From Gemmatimonadota bacterium (lineage in GTDB: Bacteria > Gemmatimonadota > Gemmatimonadetes > Gemmatimonadales > GWC2-71-9), in assembly GCA_016713435.1 (NCBI GenBank), contig JADJPD010000001.1:620001-684000 (forward strand): a stretch of 64,000 nt of DNA, in the 5' to 3' direction. Both the position numbers and the translations under genes were made by a program. The stretch's first letter is position 1; each line of letters starts with the position of its first letter. Below, piece after piece: positions 8,298 through 16,380 of the stretch. The notes beneath the pieces were generated by a model. That model saw only the letters and a list, made by a program, of their open reading frames with translations. It made no database searches and was not told where the DNA came from.

Positions 8298-8855
8298 ATG
8301 AAGCGTGTGACTTCCGTTCTCGCGGCCGCCGGCCTCGCCCTCGTCATCGGCGCGACCTCGGCCCAGGCCCAGTCCCTCTCGGTGGGTGTCGGTGGCGGCA
8401 TCGTGCAGCCGCTCGGCGACTTCAAGGACCTCGCCAAGCTCGGCTTCCACGGCAGCGCGATGGTCGGCTACAGCCTCCCCTCGGGCCTCGGCTTCCGGGG
8501 CGAGCTGTTCTACGCGCAGAACAAGTTCAAGGACGACGTCTCGGCGGTGGTGGGCGACGGCAAGACCAAGATGGCCGCCGGCATCGGCAGCGTGACCTAC
8601 AGCTTCAAGACCGCCGGCTCGATCACCCCGTACGTCCTGGGCAGCATCGGCTACTTCAACGCCAAGGTCGAGAGCGACCTGGGCGATGACAGCGAGTCGA
8701 AGATCGGCTTCGGCGGCGGCGCCGGCCTCAAGTTCCCGCTCGGCAGCGACGGCGGGTTCTTCGTCGAGAGCCGCTACCTCAGCGTCAGCACCAGCGGCAG
8801 CAGCACCACCTTCATCCCGGTGACCGTCGGGGTGACGTTCGGCCTCGGCAAGTAA
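8298..8855 (+). CDS. Outer-membrane beta-barrel protein, paralogue 3
   Basis: This 185-residue protein has a signal peptide that begins MKRVTSVLAAAGLALVIGAT, matching paralogue 2 in 11 consecutive residues. It shares the mature motifs VGVGGGIVQPLGDFKDLAKLGFHG, GFRGELFYAQNKF, ITPYVLGSIGYFNAKVE, IGFGGGAGLKFPLG and an end strand closing in GLGK. The ATG at 8298 is chosen over the in-frame GTG at 8292 because the ribosome site ACAGGAG sits 7 bases upstream, as in paralogue 2. A TATATT box at 8227-8232 is a possible -10. The function is unknown. Confidence 0.82.
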   Translation: MKRVTSVLAAAGLALVIGATSAQAQSLSVGVGGGIVQPLGDFKDLAKLGFHGSAMVGYSLPSGLGFRGELFYAQNKFKDDVSAVVGDGKTKMAAGIGSVTYSFKTAGSITPYVLGSIGYFNAKVESDLGDDSESKIGFGGGAGLKFPLGSDGGFFVESRYLSVSTSGSSTTFIPVTVGVTFGLGK

Positions 8856-8884
8856 GTCCGGCGCGCTCCGGCGCACCTGACGGG

Positions 8885-8913
8885 ACGGGGCGGGCCTAGT
8901 CGGCCCGCCCCGT
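8885..8913. terminator. Bidirectional terminator between convergent genes
   Basis: A 12-bp perfect stem (ACGGGGCGGGCC and complement) with a TAGTC loop and TTTGCTT on the plus side. The stop codon of the convergent flavoprotein gene (8896-8898) lies inside it. Confidence 0.75.
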
Positions 8914-10137
8914 TTGCTTCGCGGCCCCGAGTCCCGCCAGGCGACCGGTGGCCCACGCCCAGGCGAAGTTGTGCCCGCCGATCGGGCCGAAGGCGTCGAG
9001 CACCTCGCCCGCGAAGTAGAGGCCCGGGACCTTCCGGCTCTCCAGCGTGGCCGGGTCCACCTCCCCCAGCGCCACCCCGCCGCCCGTCACCTCCGCCTTC
9101 TTGTAGCCTTCGTCGCCGGTCCACGGCAGCGGGTAGCGCGTCAGGCGTTCCACGAGCGCCCGCCGGTCCTCGCGCTTGAGCTGGGCGAGCTGGCAGTCGG
9201 GGGCCACGCCGGCCTCGTCGAGCAGCCGCTCCGCCAGGCGCGCCGGCAGCCGCTCGCGCAGGAGGCCCAGTACGCCGGCGGCGCTCCGCTGCTGCAGCAG
9301 CGCCTCCCACCCCGCCGCATCAACGGTCCCCCACTGGACCAGGAGGGGCTGGTGCTCCCCGCCCGCGAGGCGGCTCCGGACGGCGTGATGCGACAGGTCG
9401 AGCACCGCCGGTCCGCTGTAGCCGCGGTGCGTGAAGAGGAAACCGCCCGAGCTCTCGGCGGCCCTGCGGCCCGGGGCACGCAGCGTCACCGCCAGCGAGA
9501 CGCCGGCGAGTCCGGCATGCACCGGCGGGTCCGCGGTCAGCGGGGTGAGCGCGGGGTAGGTGGGGTGAAGCACGTGGCCGAGCCGCTGGGCCAGCGCGAG
9601 GCCGAAGCCGTCACTGCCCGTGGCCGGGACGGACAATCCGCCGGTGGTCACGATAACGGCGGCGGCCACCAGGGGCGGGCCGCCGGCCACGGTGATCGTG
9701 AAGCCGCCGGGCCCCGGCGCCACGCCGGTCACCCGGGTCCCGAAGCGGAGCTCGGCGCCCCGGTGGCGGGCGGCGTCCACCAGGCCGTCGCGCACGTCGC
9801 GGGCGCGGTTGCTCCGGGGGAAGAGCTTCCCCGTCTCTGCCTCGAGGGCGAGGGGGAGGCCGAGGTCGTCCTCGAAGAAGCGGCGCTGGGCGTCGAGGGG
9901 CCAGCTGGTGAGGAGCCGCTTCACCAGGTGCGGGGAGGAGTCGCTGGTGAAGCGCTCCGGCGCGAGCCGTGACGGCAGCACGTTGCAGCGGCCGCCCCCG
10001 CTGATGAGGATCTTGCGGCCGCCGTCGGCCGAGCCCTCGAGGACCACCACCCGCGCCCCGGCGCCGGCCGCGGTGCACGCGGCCATGAGGCCGGCGGCGC
10101 CGGCGCCGATGATGGCGAGGGTCGGGGAGTCGGGCAT
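8896..10137 (-). CDS. BaiN/HI0933-type FAD-dependent oxidoreductase
   Basis: This 413-residue flavoprotein has the N-terminal dinucleotide fold LAIIGAGAAGLMAA (residues 7-20). The family hallmark GGRKILISGGGRCN follows near residues 39-52, and LFPRSNRARDV after it. The C-terminal FAD-binding end is VPGLYFAGEVLDAFGPIGGHNFAWAWATGR. It belongs to the NAD(P)/FAD-dependent YhiN/HI0933 group; the physiological substrate is not established for most members. The start at 10137 sits just before the FAD motif; the longer ORF upstream is antisense to tryptophanase. It is divergent from tnaA with an 84-base gap. A TATTCT box (minus strand, 10155-10150) lies 12 bases before its ATG. Confidence 0.9.
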   Translation of the reverse strand: MPDSPTLAIIGAGAAGLMAACTAAGAGARVVVLEGSADGGRKILISGGGRCNVLPSRLAPERFTSDSSPHLVKRLLTSWPLDAQRRFFEDDLGLPLALEAETGKLFPRSNRARDVRDGLVDAARHRGAELRFGTRVTGVAPGPGGFTITVAGGPPLVAAAVIVTTGGLSVPATGSDGFGLALAQRLGHVLHPTYPALTPLTADPPVHAGLAGVSLAVTLRAPGRRAAESSGGFLFTHRGYSGPAVLDLSHHAVRSRLAGGEHQPLLVQWGTVDAAGWEALLQQRSAAGVLGLLRERLPARLAERLLDEAGVAPDCQLAQLKREDRRALVERLTRYPLPWTGDEGYKKAEVTGGGVALGEVDPATLESRKVPGLYFAGEVLDAFGPIGGHNFAWAWATGRLAGLGAAKQTGRAD

Positions 10138-10221
10138 GGGATGCGCATGGAGAATAACCGGCCCCGGGCCCATATTCCCCGCCGCCAGAGCCACCCCTCC
10201 ACCGCCAGCCAGCGCGGGGCC

Positions 10222-11601
10222 ATGAAGACGATCATCGAACCCTTCCGCATCAAGTCCGTCGAGCCCATCCACCTGACCACGCCTGCGGAGCGCGAGGCGC
10301 GCCTCCGTGAGGCGGCGTACAACGTCTTCCTGCTCAAGTCGGACGACGTGCTGATCGACCTCCTCACCGACAGCGGCACCTCGGCGATGAGCTCGGAGCA
10401 GTGGGCGGGGATGATGCGGGGGGACGAGTCGTACGCGGGGAGCCCGTCGTTCTACCGCTTCGAGCAGGCGGTGCAGGACATCTTCGGCTTCAAGTACGTC
10501 TTCCCCACCCACCAGGGGCGCGCGGCGGAGCGGATCCTCTTCTCCGTGATGTGCAAGCCGGGTGACGTGGTGCCGAGCAACACCCACTTCGACACCACGC
10601 GGGCCAACGTGGAGTTCACCGGCGCGAAGGCCGTGGACCTGGTGATCCCCGAGGGCCGGCAGCCGGCCACGATCCACCCCTTCAAGGGCAACATGGACGT
10701 GGCGGCACTCGAGCGGCTCATCGCCGAGGTGGGGCGGGAGAAGATCCCGCTCTGCATGCTCACGGTGACCAACAACTCGGGCGGCGGCCAGCCGGTGTCC
10801 ATGGCCAACGTGCGCGCGGTGTCGGCGGTGTGCCGGAAGCACGGGATCCCGCTCTACATCGACGCCTGCCGCTTCGGCGAGAACGCCTGGTTCATCAAGC
10901 TCCGCGAGGAGGGGTACGCGGACAAGGCGCCGATCGACATCGCGCGGGAGATGTTCGCGCACGCGGACGGCGCCACGATGTCGGCCAAGAAGGACGGGCT
11001 GGCCAACATCGGCGGGTTCATCGCCAGCAACGACGCGCAGGTGGCGCAGCAGGAGCGGAACCTGCTGATCCTCACCGAGGGCTTCCCCACCTACGGCGGC
11101 CTCGCGGGCCGCGACCTCGAGGCCATTGCCATCGGCCTCCGGGAAGCGCTGGACGAGGACTACCTGCTGTACCGCATCACCAGCACCACCTACCTGGGCC
11201 GGCACATCAGCGCGGCCGGGGTGCCGATCGTGCAACCGCCGGGCGGGCACGCGGTGTACATCGACGCCGCGGCGTTCTTCCCGCACATCCCGCCGGCGGA
11301 GCTGCCGGGGCAGGCGCTGGTGGTGGAGCTCTATCGTGAGGCGGGGATCCGCGCGGTGGAGATCGGCACCGTGATGTTCGGCAAGCGCGACCCGGCCACC
11401 GGCCAAGAGAGCACCGCGCCCATGGAGCTGGTGCGCCTGGCCATCCCCCGGCGGGTGTACACCCAGAGCCACGTGGACTACGTGGTGGAGGCCATCCTCA
11501 ACGTCTTCGGGCGGCGCGATGCGGTGCGCGGCTATCGCTTCACCGAGCAGGCGCCGTTCCTGCGGCACTTCACGGCCCGGTTTGCGCCGCTCGGTGGCTG
11601 A
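10222..11601 (+). CDS. tnaA: Tryptophanase (beta-eliminating lyase)
   Basis: This 459-residue PLP enzyme converts tryptophan to indole, pyruvate and ammonia. Sequence landmarks are EPFRIKSVEPI at the start, DLLTDSGTSAMS, the PLP-lysine motif MSAKKDG (K256/K257), YGGLAGRD and a FRHFTARF-like end. Tyrosine phenol-lyase is the close alternative. The region corresponding to its substrate Met/Arg pair (SMERG) reads AVEIGT here, as in tryptophanases, which favours TnaA. No tnaC-like leader or Trp-permease gene is adjacent. ATG 10222 is chosen because it gives the canonical N-terminus; an upstream in-frame ATG at 10141 adds 27 low-complexity residues. Confidence 0.88.
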   Translation: MKTIIEPFRIKSVEPIHLTTPAEREARLREAAYNVFLLKSDDVLIDLLTDSGTSAMSSEQWAGMMRGDESYAGSPSFYRFEQAVQDIFGFKYVFPTHQGRAAERILFSVMCKPGDVVPSNTHFDTTRANVEFTGAKAVDLVIPEGRQPATIHPFKGNMDVAALERLIAEVGREKIPLCMLTVTNNSGGGQPVSMANVRAVSAVCRKHGIPLYIDACRFGENAWFIKLREEGYADKAPIDIAREMFAHADGATMSAKKDGLANIGGFIASNDAQVAQQERNLLILTEGFPTYGGLAGRDLEAIAIGLREALDEDYLLYRITSTTYLGRHISAAGVPIVQPPGGHAVYIDAAAFFPHIPPAELPGQALVVELYREAGIRAVEIGTVMFGKRDPATGQESTAPMELVRLAIPRRVYTQSHVDYVVEAILNVFGRRDAVRGYRFTEQAPFLRHFTARFAPLGG

Positions 11602-11734
11602 GGGCCGGGAGCGGCAGGACGCCGCGCCGGGGCGCTGAGTCACCCCCAGCCGGCCGCACACCCGTCCCGCGCGCCACGGATCCTCGCCGGTGCGCCGAAT
11701 CTGGCCACCGGCGCGCCCGTCGCGGGCGCCGCGT

Positions 11735-11740
11735 TAGCTT
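11735..11740 (+). promoter_or_regulatory. -10 box of a candidate leaderless promoter
   Basis: TAGCTT ends seven bases before the ATG at 11748 of the DUF255 gene. There is no ribosome-binding site in front of that ATG, so a leaderless message is plausible. Confidence 0.4.
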
Positions 11741-11747
11741 GCAGCCC

Positions 11748-13829
11748 ATGACCAATCGCCTCGCCGACTCGGCCTCCGCGTACCTGCGGAGCGCCGCCCA
11801 CCAGCCGATCCACTGGTACCCCTGGGGCGACGACGCCTTCGCCGCCGCGGCGGCCGGCAACCGGCCGGTGCTGCTCGACATCGGCGCCGTCTGGTGCCAC
11901 TGGTGCCACGTGATGGACGGCGAGTCGTACGAGAACGCGGAGCTCGCCGCCTTCCTCAACACGCACTTCACCTGCATCAAGGTGGACCGGGACGAGCGCC
12001 CCGACGTGGACGCCCGCTACCAGCGCGCGGTGCAGGCCTTCACCGGCCAGGGGGGCTGGCCGCTCACGGCGTTCCTCACGCCCACGGGCCAGGTGTTCTA
12101 CGGCGGCACCTACTTCCCGCCGGACGGGAAGTACGGCCGGCCCGGCTTCCGCACCGTGCTGGAGCAGGTGCTCAAGGTGTTCCGGGAGCAGCGGGACCGC
12201 GTCGAGCAGCAGGCGGAGACCATCCGCCGCCTGCTGGGCCCGCACCTCGACGAGAGCGCCCCGGGCGAACCGGGCCCCGCGCTGCTGGCGGAGGCCACCC
12301 GGGAGATCGCGCTGCGGCACGACCCCACCAACGGCGGCTTCGGCGGCCAGCCCAAGTTCCCGCACCCGGGGGTGGTGAGTTTCCTGCTCACGCAGGCCGG
12401 GGAGACCGGGGAGGCGCAGCCGGGGGAGATCGCGCTGCACACGCTCGCGGCCATGGCGCGGGGCGGCATCCACGATCACCTGGGCGGCGGCTTCCACCGC
12501 TACAGCGTGGACGCGCAGTGGATCGTCCCGCACTTCGAGAAGATGGCGTACGACAACGCCGAGCTGCTCAAGGCCTACCTCGACGGCTACGCCGTGAGCG
12601 GCGAGCCGCTCTTCCGCCGCGTGGCGGAGGGCATCGTGCGCTGGGTGCGCGAGGTGCTGGCCGATCCGGCGGGCGGGTATGGCGCCAGCCAGGACGCCGA
12701 CGTGGGCCTCGAGGACGACGGCGATTACTTCACCTGGACCCGCGCGGAGGCGGAGGCCGCCATCGGGGACGCGGAGGCCTTCGAGGTGGCCGCGGCCTAC
12801 TGGGACATTGGCACCGCGGGGGAGATGCAGCACGACCCGGCGCGGAACGTCCTGCACACGCCCGCCCCCCTCGAACGGATCGCCACCCGCCTGGGCCTCA
12901 CACTGCCCGAGGCGGAACGCCGGCTGGCCGTGGCGCGGGCGCGGATGCTCACCGCGCGCGCCGGGCGGCCGGCGCCCTTCATTGACCGCACCCGCTACAC
13001 CGCGTGGAACGGCATGCTCGCCGGCGCCCTGCTCCGGGCGGGGGTGGTGCTGGACGACGCCTGGTCACGCGACCACGCCCTCCGGACCCTCGACCGCCTG
13101 CGGCAGGAACAGCCCGACCCCGCCGCGCTGCGCCACGCGCCGGGCGGCGTCGGCGGCCTGCTCGACGACCAGGTGCAGGTGGCGCAGGCGCTCCTCGACG
13201 CCACGGAGGCGACGGGCGACCCGCGCTGGCTCGCCTGGGCCGCCGACCTCATGGAGCGCACCTGGCAGGACTACCGCGATCCCGAGCGCAGCGGCCTGTG
13301 GGACCAGGCGCCGGGCCAGGGCCGGCTCGGCCTCCTGCCCGAGCGGGTCAAGCCGATCCAGGACACGCCGACGCCCTCCCCCAACGGCACCGCCGCCCTG
13401 GTGCTTGGCCGGCTCCACGCGCACACCCAGGCACCCGTCTGGGCGGAGCGGCAGCAGGCGCTGGTGGCGGCCTTCGCCGGGAGCGCCCCCGGGCTCGGCA
13501 TCTTCGGCGCCGCCTACCTCACGGCGCTCGACTGGGCCGTGCGGCCCGTCACCCACGTCGTGATCGTCGAGGGCGAGGCCCCGGGGGACGCGGAGCGTGC
13601 CCGTCAGCTCCACCAGCTCGCCGCGCGGGCCTTCCTGCCCCGGCGGGTGCTCACCTGGGTGCGGCCGGGCGCCGGGGCGGCGCTGCCGCCCGCGGTGCAG
13701 GCCATGCTGGCGGCGGGGACGGGCACGCGGGCGTTCCTGTGCCGCGGGGCCACCTGTCAGGCGCCGGCGCACGACCCGGCGGCCTGGGCCGCGGCCCTCG
13801 GCCTCCCGGATGCCGGCGACGCCGCATAG
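11748..13829 (+). CDS. DUF255 thioredoxin-fold protein (YyaL/SPATA20 family)
   Basis: This 693-residue protein begins MTNRLADSASAYLRSAAHQP and carries the family's thioredoxin-like motif W49-C-H-W-C-H54 (IGAVWCHWCHVMDGESY). A long alpha/alpha toroid similar to N-acylglucosamine 2-epimerases follows (KFPHPGVVSFLL, HDHLGGGFHRYSVDAQWIVPHFEKMAYDNAELL). A C-terminal NGTAALVLGRL region comes last. The length and domain order fit the family closely. The role is unproven; a redox or sugar-related function is usually assumed. It stands alone between tnaA and the cyclophilin gene. Confidence 0.92.
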   Translation: MTNRLADSASAYLRSAAHQPIHWYPWGDDAFAAAAAGNRPVLLDIGAVWCHWCHVMDGESYENAELAAFLNTHFTCIKVDRDERPDVDARYQRAVQAFTGQGGWPLTAFLTPTGQVFYGGTYFPPDGKYGRPGFRTVLEQVLKVFREQRDRVEQQAETIRRLLGPHLDESAPGEPGPALLAEATREIALRHDPTNGGFGGQPKFPHPGVVSFLLTQAGETGEAQPGEIALHTLAAMARGGIHDHLGGGFHRYSVDAQWIVPHFEKMAYDNAELLKAYLDGYAVSGEPLFRRVAEGIVRWVREVLADPAGGYGASQDADVGLEDDGDYFTWTRAEAEAAIGDAEAFEVAAAYWDIGTAGEMQHDPARNVLHTPAPLERIATRLGLTLPEAERRLAVARARMLTARAGRPAPFIDRTRYTAWNGMLAGALLRAGVVLDDAWSRDHALRTLDRLRQEQPDPAALRHAPGGVGGLLDDQVQVAQALLDATEATGDPRWLAWAADLMERTWQDYRDPERSGLWDQAPGQGRLGLLPERVKPIQDTPTPSPNGTAALVLGRLHAHTQAPVWAERQQALVAAFAGSAPGLGIFGAAYLTALDWAVRPVTHVVIVEGEAPGDAERARQLHQLAARAFLPRRVLTWVRPGAGAALPPAVQAMLAAGTGTRAFLCRGATCQAPAHDPAAWAAALGLPDAGDAA

Positions 13830-13955
13830 CCGGGCCGGGTGACCCCGCTCCCCGGGAGGTGAGTGTCCTCCCCCTCCCGGCCCACTAGCCCGCCCTCCCG
13901 GGCCGGGGCTATCCTTTCCCCCGACCCGACTTCCTTCACCCGCCAGGACCCCCCG

Positions 13956-14403
13956 ATGAAGACCGCCACCATCGAGACCTCCCGCGGCACCATCGTCGCC
14001 GAGCTGTTCGACGAGGAGACCCCGGGCACCGTGCAGAACTTCGAGAAGCTGGCCAACAGCCAGTTCTACGACGGGCTCCGCTTCCACCGCGTGATCCCCA
14101 ACTTCGTGATCCAGGGCGGCTGCCCCAACAGCAAGGTGGCCGACGACCCGCGCGCCGGCACCCGGCGGCCCCGGCTACACCATCAAGTGCGAGACCCACC
14201 GCAACACCCACAAGCACCAGGCCGGCTCGCTCTCCATGGCGCACGCGGGGAAGGACACCGGCGGCAGTCAGTTCTTCATCTGCCACTCGCCGCAGGCGCA
14301 CCTCGACGGCAAGCACACCGTCTTCGGTCAGGTCACCACGGGGATGGACGTGGTCAACGCCATCCGGAAGAACGACCAGATCACCTCGATCCGGGTCAGC
14401 TGA
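13956..14403 (+). CDS. Peptidyl-prolyl isomerase (cyclophilin), frameshifted
   Basis: This is a bacterial cyclophilin of about 149 residues. It starts MKTATIETSRGTIVAELFDE and contains FHRVIPNFVIQGGCP. The frame then breaks at a CCC run (14161-14163). Removing one C restores GTGGPGYTIKCE, SLSMAHAGKDTGGSQFFIC and HLDGKHTVFGQV, all core cyclophilin motifs including the active-site region, up to the TGA at 14401. It lacks a signal peptide, so it is cytosolic. The break is a single-base insertion in a homopolymer, more likely an assembly error than a true pseudogene. Confidence 0.85.
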
Positions 14404-14404
14404 C

Positions 14405-14827
14405 CTGCTGCTCGACTTCGCGGTCCTCGCCGACTACGCCCTCATCGACCAGCAGGGCAAGCTCAGCGTGCTGGGGCTCTTCCAGCACGTCTGGGTCGCG
14501 GCCTTCCCCACCGTGCACCCGCGCGCGCACCTCGTGCTGCGGGTGCGCGGCCGCCGCACCGAGATCGGCGACCACGCCATGCGCATCCGCTTCGTGGACG
14601 AGCACGGCACCCGCCTCCTCGAGGGCGAGGGCAGTGTCCAGTTCGGCGAGCCCCCGGCCGGCGTGGTCGACATCGAGGCGGGCGCCGTCCTGGTGTTCGA
14701 TCTCCCCCTCCCCCAGCCCGGCGCCTACGCCTTCGAGATCACCTTCGACGGCGACGTGGAATACCGCGTCCCGCTCACCGCCGCCCAGGTCCCGGGCGGC
14801 AATGGGGAAGGCACCACTCTTCATTAG
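14405..14827 (+). CDS. DUF6941-type protein, start codon uncertain
   Basis: An open frame continues from the end of the cyclophilin gene and encodes LLLDFAVLADYALIDQQGKL followed by SVLGLFQHVWVAAFPTVHP, the signature of DUF6941 proteins of about 140 residues. The frame has no ATG, GTG or TTG at the expected position. A CTG at 14405, two bases after the cyclophilin stop, gives the family-like length, while the first canonical start (GTG 14468) would remove the conserved opening. Either a CTG start or a local sequence error is likely. The function is unknown. Translation is probably coupled to the upstream gene. Confidence 0.6.
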   Translation: MLLDFAVLADYALIDQQGKLSVLGLFQHVWVAAFPTVHPRAHLVLRVRGRRTEIGDHAMRIRFVDEHGTRLLEGEGSVQFGEPPAGVVDIEAGAVLVFDLPLPQPGAYAFEITFDGDVEYRVPLTAAQVPGGNGEGTTLH

Positions 14828-14882
14828 AGCACCCGCCGCACGCACCTGACGCGACAGTTGTGTCAGTCCCGCCTCTTTCCTT

Positions 14883-14911
14883 TTGACAAAGTTGTTGCCC
14901 GGCCGTAGACT
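14883..14911 (+). promoter_or_regulatory. Sigma-70 type promoter for the FadL-like gene
   Basis: TTGACA (14883-14888) and TAGACT (14906-14911) are separated by exactly 17 bases, giving a perfect -35 box and a good -10 box. The predicted start near 14918 leaves a 5' leader of about 60 bases before the ATG at 14978. The local AT-richness stands out from its surroundings. Confidence 0.75.
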
Positions 14912-14977
14912 AAGCTCCAGTCTCTCCGCAGCACCCGACCATCTCCACAATCGAAGTCCTCTCAAGCGGAGTTCTCT

Positions 14978-16360
14978 ATGCGGCGGTTCCACGTTTGGCT
15001 GGCCGGCGGCGCCCTCGCCGTCCTCCTGGGCGCGCCCGGTGCTCTCAGCGCGCAGGGGTTCAGCGTCAACGAGCATAGTGCCTGCGCCATGGGCCGGGCG
15101 GGTGCCGCGGTGGCGGCCCCCTGCGATGACGGCTCGGCCATGTTCTTCAACCCGGCGGGCCTCGCGCAGGCCCCGAAGGGCCGCACCCAGATCACGGTGG
15201 GCGGCACCTTCATCGCCCCCTCGGGCGGATTCACCCAGGACAACACCGGCCTCAAGTCGGACCTGAACGACCGGGTCTTCCCGGTCCCCGCGGTCTACCT
15301 GTCGCACGGCTTCACCGACCGGCTCACCGCCGGCATCGGGCTCTTCGCCCCGTACGGCCTCGAGACCGACTGGCCCAAGACCGCGCTCGGCCGCTTTTCC
15401 TCCTACAACAGCATCATCCGCAACGTCTACGTGCAGCCCACTGTGGCGATGCGCCTGGGCGACAAGATCAAGGTCGGCGCCGGCTTCGACGTGAACTTCC
15501 TGCACCTCGAGCTGCACCAGCGCGCGGACCTCTCCGAGCAGAACACCACGACGCCCGGCGTCACCTTCGGCATGCTCGGCATCCCGGACAACACCGACTT
15601 CGCCGACGCCTCGATCATCGGCAGCAAGACCACCTTCGGCTACCACGTCGGCGTGATCGTCGAGCCGACGCCGCGGATCGCGCTCGGCGCGCGGTACATG
15701 TCGCGCCAGCGCGCCTCCGACATCGACGGCAAGGCCGAGTTCAAGCAGGTGAACACGGGCATCCTGATCCCGCCCGGCAGCCCGCTCCTCGGCGCCCTCG
15801 GCGTCCCGGCCGGTACCCCGCTCGACGCGGTGCTCGCCACCCAGTTCCAGGCGGGTGGTGCCCTGGTGGACCAGGCCGGCGTCACCACCGTGCGCCTCCC
15901 CGAGCAGCTGGCCCTGGGCGTCGCGGTGAAGGTCACCCCGCAGTTCCGGGTCCTCGGCGACTACACCATGCAGAACTGGGAAGTCTGGGACGCCATCATC
16001 CTGGACTTCGAGATCCTCCCCACCGAGAACCTGCCGCAGAACTTCGGCAAGTCGCACACCTGGCGGCTCGGCGGCGAGTATGAGCTCAACGGCGGCAGCG
16101 TGGTGCGCGCCGGCTACCTGACGCACAACGCCGCGGCCCCCGACGAGACGGTCACCGCGACCCTGCCGGAGGGCGCCCGCACCGAGTTCACCGTGGGCTT
16201 CGGCACCAGGCTCGGCGGCAACGGGCACATCGACCTCGCCTACCAGTACATCGACCAGGCCGACCGTCGCGGCCGCTCGGGTGGCCCGGGCACGGCCAAT
16301 GACGGCATCTACACCTTCAAGGCGCACCTCTTCGGCGCAGCCTTCACCTGGAACTTCTAA
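14978..16360 (+). CDS. FadL/OmpP1/TodX-type outer-membrane transporter
   Basis: This 460-residue protein has a signal peptide (residues 1 to about 25, ending ALSAQG). The FadL N-terminal hatch signature follows (GFSVNEHSACAMGRAGAAVA..DDGSAMFFNPAGLA), as do long amphipathic strands such as LTAGIGLFAPYGLETDW. It closes with a terminal strand FGAAFTWNF ending in Phe, as required for barrel assembly. FadL-type channels take up long-chain fatty acids or other hydrophobic compounds. The next gene, 20 bases downstream, is a secreted SGNH hydrolase, suggesting that ester hydrolysis and uptake are linked. It is driven by the promoter at 14883-14911. Confidence 0.9.
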   Translation: MRRFHVWLAGGALAVLLGAPGALSAQGFSVNEHSACAMGRAGAAVAAPCDDGSAMFFNPAGLAQAPKGRTQITVGGTFIAPSGGFTQDNTGLKSDLNDRVFPVPAVYLSHGFTDRLTAGIGLFAPYGLETDWPKTALGRFSSYNSIIRNVYVQPTVAMRLGDKIKVGAGFDVNFLHLELHQRADLSEQNTTTPGVTFGMLGIPDNTDFADASIIGSKTTFGYHVGVIVEPTPRIALGARYMSRQRASDIDGKAEFKQVNTGILIPPGSPLLGALGVPAGTPLDAVLATQFQAGGALVDQAGVTTVRLPEQLALGVAVKVTPQFRVLGDYTMQNWEVWDAIILDFEILPTENLPQNFGKSHTWRLGGEYELNGGSVVRAGYLTHNAAAPDETVTATLPEGARTEFTVGFGTRLGGNGHIDLAYQYIDQADRRGRSGGPGTANDGIYTFKAHLFGAAFTWNF

Positions 16361-16380
16361 GCGTCAGGGAGCCGATCTCC

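Noticed and set aside
10138..11661. Extension of the flavoprotein frame upstream on the minus strand (to 921 residues)
   Set aside because: The extension is antisense to tryptophanase. The FAD-binding motif starts right after the ATG at 10137.
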